DNA from: Sinorhizobium mexicanum
GTDB lineage: Bacteria > Pseudomonadota > Alphaproteobacteria > Rhizobiales > Rhizobiaceae
DNA: 64,000 nucleotides
Reading direction: 5' to 3'
NCBI RefSeq assembly: GCF_013488225.1
Contig: NZ_CP041241.1
Coordinates: forward strand, 1,550,001 to 1,614,000
Shown: positions 61,656 through 64,000 of the stretch, one piece after another
Layout: each line of letters starts with the position of its first letter
Position numbering within the stretch: position 1 is the stretch's first letter
Made by a program: the position numbers and the translations under genes
Notes under the pieces: model-generated
What the model saw: only the letters and a program-made list of their open reading frames with translations
What the model was told of the DNA's origin: nothing
Database searches by the model: none

Positions 61656-63218
61656 CTATTCGGCAAAGTGCGTCAGCCAGTGGCGCGGCTTGTTGTCCGG
61701 CAGCTGCACGACCTTATCGATCTCGTTCGACATGACCCAGGCCATCGGCTGCTGGTGCAAGGGCAGCATCACGATCTCGTCCTTCACCATTCGCAGCGCC
61801 TTCGTTTGCAGCGCCAGCCGCTTGGTGCGGTCCATTTCGGTCGATGCCTGCACGATCAGCTTGTCGATATCCGGATAGCTCCAGCCGCCCCAGTTGAAGA
61901 CGCCGGCATTGGCCGTCTTGGTCTCGATCATCTGGAGAAGGATCGAATAGCTGTCGAGCATCGGTTCCGTAGCCCAGCCGATGAGATAGACGTCGGCCTT
62001 GCCGCCCGTACGTTTCGGCGCCTGTGCTGCGGTGGGCGCAATGTCGAGCTGCGGCTTGAAGCCTGCGCGGCTCAGCATGTTCACCAGCCCCTGGCACAGC
62101 TCCTCTTCGTTCACATAGGCGTCGGTCGTGCAGACCAGCGTGAACGGATAGTCCGAAGCCCCTGCCTCGGCCAGAAGCTTTTTCGACAGGGCCGGATCGT
62201 AACCCAGCGTGGTGTCCAGCTCGGGCACGTAACCCGGAATTTCCGGCGCGACCACCGCGCCCGCCGTGCGCGACTTGCCGCGCATGAGGCGCTTCTGGAT
62301 CAGGTCCCGGTCGAGCGCATGGGCGAAAGCCTGGCGCACGCGCAGATCGTTGAACTTGTTCTCCGAACCGTTGGCGAGTTGCTGCTTGCGGTTGAAGCCG
62401 ATCATCACGGTACGCAGATCGGTGCGTTCCATGACCTTCAGATCAGGCTGCGCCAGCAGCCGCGGCAGATCCTGCGACGGCGCGTTTTCCGTGAAATTGA
62501 TTTCGCCGGAAAGGAGCGCGGCCACGCGCGTAGCCGCCGAGGTGATCGGCGTGAACTCGATACGCTCGATGTTGGAGTTCGAGGTCTTGTCCCACCACAC
62601 CGGGTTTTTCACGAGGATCGTCTTGGAATCCGGCACTCGGCTTTCCAGCTTGAACGGGCCGGTGCCGTTGGTGTGGTAGGTGGCGTAGCCTTCGATCTTC
62701 GCGCCGACATCGGTCGGCTTGTCCGAATTGTTGGTCTTCAGCCAGCCCGCATCGAATACGTGGATGTTGGTGAGGTCGTTGAGAAGCAGCGGATACGGCC
62801 CGCTCAGCTCGATATCGACGGTATGGTCGTCCACCTTCGTGGAGGACTTGTAGGCCGGCAGGTTGCCGCGCAGCGGCGAAACCGGATCGCTGACGCGCTT
62901 CAGGGACGCGAGCACGTCGTCGGCATTGAAATCCGCGCCATCATGGAATCTCACACCCTTGCGCAAGTGAAATCGCCAGACCGTCTCGGAAACATTTTCC
63001 CAGGATTCGGCAAGGGCCGGTTCGATCTTCAGATCGGCGTCGTAGCGCACCAACCCTTCATAGACGTGATTGAGAAAGGACAGCGTATAGCTGTCGCCAT
63101 AGGAATAGGGATCAAGCGAGTAGATATCGCGCGCCGCGCCCCATTTCAGTGTTTCGGCATGGCTGGACAAGGTAAGGCCCGCCAGCATCGTGGCCGCGAG
63201 GCCAAGTTTCTTCAACAT
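61656..63218 (-). CDS. Peptide-type ABC transporter substrate-binding protein
   Basis: A 520-residue SBP_bac_5 (DppA/OppA-like) periplasmic protein. The signal peptide is MLKKLGLAATMLAGLTLSSHA, cleaved before ETLKWG, and the core includes LDPYSYGDSYTLSFLNHVYE, LRKGVRFHDGADFNADDV and, near the end, LPLHQQPMAWVMS. It delivers a peptide- or amide-like compound to the DppB/C permeases. AGAGGAG precedes the ATG; a long upstream frame is non-coding leader. A close relative sits at the right edge of the window. It is the first gene of the minus-strand transporter/amidohydrolase operon, behind GntR-type boxes. Confidence 0.92.
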   Translation of the reverse strand: MLKKLGLAATMLAGLTLSSHAETLKWGAARDIYSLDPYSYGDSYTLSFLNHVYEGLVRYDADLKIEPALAESWENVSETVWRFHLRKGVRFHDGADFNADDVLASLKRVSDPVSPLRGNLPAYKSSTKVDDHTVDIELSGPYPLLLNDLTNIHVFDAGWLKTNNSDKPTDVGAKIEGYATYHTNGTGPFKLESRVPDSKTILVKNPVWWDKTSNSNIERIEFTPITSAATRVAALLSGEINFTENAPSQDLPRLLAQPDLKVMERTDLRTVMIGFNRKQQLANGSENKFNDLRVRQAFAHALDRDLIQKRLMRGKSRTAGAVVAPEIPGYVPELDTTLGYDPALSKKLLAEAGASDYPFTLVCTTDAYVNEEELCQGLVNMLSRAGFKPQLDIAPTAAQAPKRTGGKADVYLIGWATEPMLDSYSILLQMIETKTANAGVFNWGGWSYPDIDKLIVQASTEMDRTKRLALQTKALRMVKDEIVMLPLHQQPMAWVMSNEIDKVVQLPDNKPRHWLTHFAE

Positions 63219-63391
63219 GCGTTTGCTCCTCTTCTGGAAATTTGCGCCTCCTTTTCGGAGGTCTGTTGTCATGCATCGCCGCATCCGTCGCCGATGCGGC
63301 ATTCTCAAGTGCCTGCGCCGGATGTGCGCGCACCCGGTTGGGTGTGATTTGTCTCCCCGCACATGGCCTGCCTCCCGGGTCACGTGCGGGT
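63219..63391 (-). promoter_or_regulatory. Structured 5' leader of the transporter operon
   Basis: About 170 bases between the putative -10 and the binding-protein start. It contains an 8-bp perfect hairpin (GCCGCATC / GATGCGGC, 63278-63300) and a second small stem in which CCTCC pairs with GGAGG (63247-63261), upstream of the actual ribosome-binding site. This may influence translation or mRNA stability. No known riboswitch was recognised. Confidence 0.4.
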
Positions 63392-63445
63392 AGTATGGCG
63401 ATCGGCAAAAAGTTGTCAACGTGATTGTAGACAATATTTGTCAAT
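63392..63445 (-). promoter_or_regulatory. Promoter with adjacent GntR-type boxes
   Basis: Minus strand: TTGACA (63419-63414), 16 bases, CATACT (63397-63392). Directly upstream lies TTGTAGACAA (63425-63434), a palindromic TTGT-N2-ACAA, followed by another TTGTC at 63438. A further TTTTGTCGACA-like element lies near 63460. The TTGTAGA-core repeats the boxes in front of the flavin reductase gene at 54161-54200, suggesting one regulator for both units. Confidence 0.45.
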
Positions 63446-63502
63446 CGGCGACGCCATATATGTCGACAAAAGTACTATAAAAGCTGGGTTCCCACTCGAC
63501 CA

Positions 63503-63640
63503 TTCATACCGGATAGCTCGGCGAGACGATTTTCCTGACAGGAGGATGCTGCCAACTGCTATCCGGATATTTGGCGATCAGGCCGGCATATCGCGCCAGG
63601 CGAGCGCCCATTGTGCGCTTATCAGGGTTCGCTCTCGGGC
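63503..63640 (-). pseudogene. Remnant of an amidohydrolase C-terminus
   Basis: The minus strand reads RLARYAGLIAKYPDSSWQ, then HPPVRKIVSPSYPV and a stop. This matches the end of the amidohydrolase at 56953 (QYDGLIAKYPERSWNNPPV, then FPPSYP), at roughly half identity by eye. No start or upstream domains are found to the right, where the binding protein's terminator begins. It is the 3' stump of a paralogous amidohydrolase, left by deletion or rearrangement. Confidence 0.7.
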
Positions 63641-63701
63641 TGCTGACTCGGAACAGCTGGCCGGAAGATCAGACTTCATGGAATTTCGGTGCCGCTGCAT
63701 A

Positions 63702-63740
63702 TCAAAAGAGCGTCTCACCGGGGGTGAAACGCTCTCATTG
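63702..63740 (-). terminator. Rho-independent terminator of the right-edge gene
   Basis: On the minus strand, AGAGCGT-x-TCACC pairs with GGTGA-x-ACGCTCT around a 3-base loop and is followed by TTTTG. It lies about 25 bases past the stop of the partial substrate-binding protein gene, so it ends that gene's transcript and separates it from the amidohydrolase relic. Confidence 0.7.
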
Positions 63741-63764
63741 CTGCGGGCTGGTGAAGGTCAGGCC

Positions 63765-64000
63765 TTACTCGGCCATTTGCGTGTGCCAGTGGCGGGGCTT
63801 GTTGTCGGCACGGAAATCCACGTTCTCGACGCTATCCAGCATGGCCCAGGCGATCGGCTGCTGGTGAAGCGGGATCAGGATCGCCTTGTCCTTGGCGATT
63901 TTCAGTGCCCGTTCTTCCAGCGCGAGACGCTTGGCGGTATCAGGTTCCTGTGCCGCCTTCTTCACGAGATCGTCGAGCTCCGGATAGGACCAGCCGCCGT
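63765..64000 (-). CDS. Peptide-type substrate-binding protein, 5' part off window
   Basis: The C-terminal part of a second SBP_bac_5 protein; the frame is open to the right edge. Visible residues include GGWSYPELDDLVKKAAQE, then KAILIPLHQQPIAWAM and NKPRHWHTQMAE. They align without gaps with the end of the complete protein at 61656 (GGWSYPDIDKLI-, MLPLHQQPMAWVMS, NKPRHWLTHFAE). The two are therefore paralogues a few hundred bases apart in tandem, with an amidohydrolase relic between. The start lies outside the window. A terminator follows the stop. Confidence 0.88.
   Translation of the reverse strand, partial: GGWSYPELDDLVKKAAQEPDTAKRLALEERALKIAKDKAILIPLHQQPIAWAMLDSVENVDFRADNKPRHWHTQMAE

Noticed and set aside
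60888..63347. Plus-strand frame of 819 codons
   Set aside because: Antisense to the permease and binding-protein genes; histidine/arginine-rich composition and no recognisable domain.

Overview
The window looks like part of a large secondary replicon (chromid or megaplasmid) of a Sinorhizobium/Ensifer-type rhizobium. This rests on gene families and gene order, not on a database match. The actP-hmrR copper pair, a bgsB-bgsA pair and a complete cuxR / uxs1-uxe-apsS-apsH1-apsE-apsH2 block are arrangements known from Sinorhizobium meliloti, the last two on pSymB. No rRNA, tRNA, CRISPR array, insertion sequence or replication origin was recognised.

Layout. (1) 1-5.3 kb, minus strand: a CheR-type methyltransferase cut by the left edge, a LuxR-type response regulator, and a large PAS-GGDEF-EAL protein. 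(2) 5.7-11 kb: an orphan CpaC-type pilus secretin with a small lipoprotein and a membrane-anchored protein, an opposing TPR lipoprotein, and small unknown proteins. (3) 11-13.2 kb: a MarR regulator divergent from a SnoaL-like protein and an SDR oxidoreductase, then a frameshifted relic of an IlvD/Edd dehydratase. (4) 13.4-16.9 kb: copper resistance, with a metallochaperone, the P1B ATPase ActP and the regulator HmrR behind a 19-bp-spacer MerR-type promoter. (5) 17-20.2 kb: bgsB-bgsA, a cyclic-di-GMP-activated mixed-linkage beta-glucan synthase. (6) 20.5-27.3 kb: a six-gene unit with a GGDEF-EAL protein, a degenerate kinase-like protein, a STAS-methyltransferase fusion, a membrane PP2C phosphatase, an anti-sigma-type kinase and a STAS protein. 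(7) 27.4-34.9 kb: CuxR and the aps operon for an arabinose-containing polysaccharide.

(8) 35-48 kb, minus strand: a catabolic cluster joining a sugar-type ABC transporter and FGGY kinase to a Rieske ferredoxin, a FAD ferredoxin reductase, a membrane di-iron desaturase/hydroxylase, a class III-like alcohol dehydrogenase, an alpha/beta hydrolase and a LysR regulator. (9) 48.3-52.7 kb: a cyclase with a YHS-like tail, TetR/NIPSNAP with twin operators, a YedK/HMCES protein and an SMP-30 protein. (10) 52.7-64 kb: a GntR-linked group with a hydantoin-racemase-like protein, a flavin reductase, two amidohydrolases and a peptide-type ABC transporter, followed by the relic of another amidohydrolase and a second substrate-binding protein cut by the right edge.

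The theme of the left half is cyclic-di-GMP and surface polysaccharides. Two GGDEF-EAL enzymes lie near two polysaccharide synthases known to respond to cyclic-di-GMP, and the partner-switching operon with its STAS-methyltransferase fusion sits between them. That operon is the best candidate here for an undescribed system. The second candidate is the 36-48 kb operon, which reads like oxidative activation (hydroxylation or O-demethylation) of an imported sugar- or polyol-like compound.
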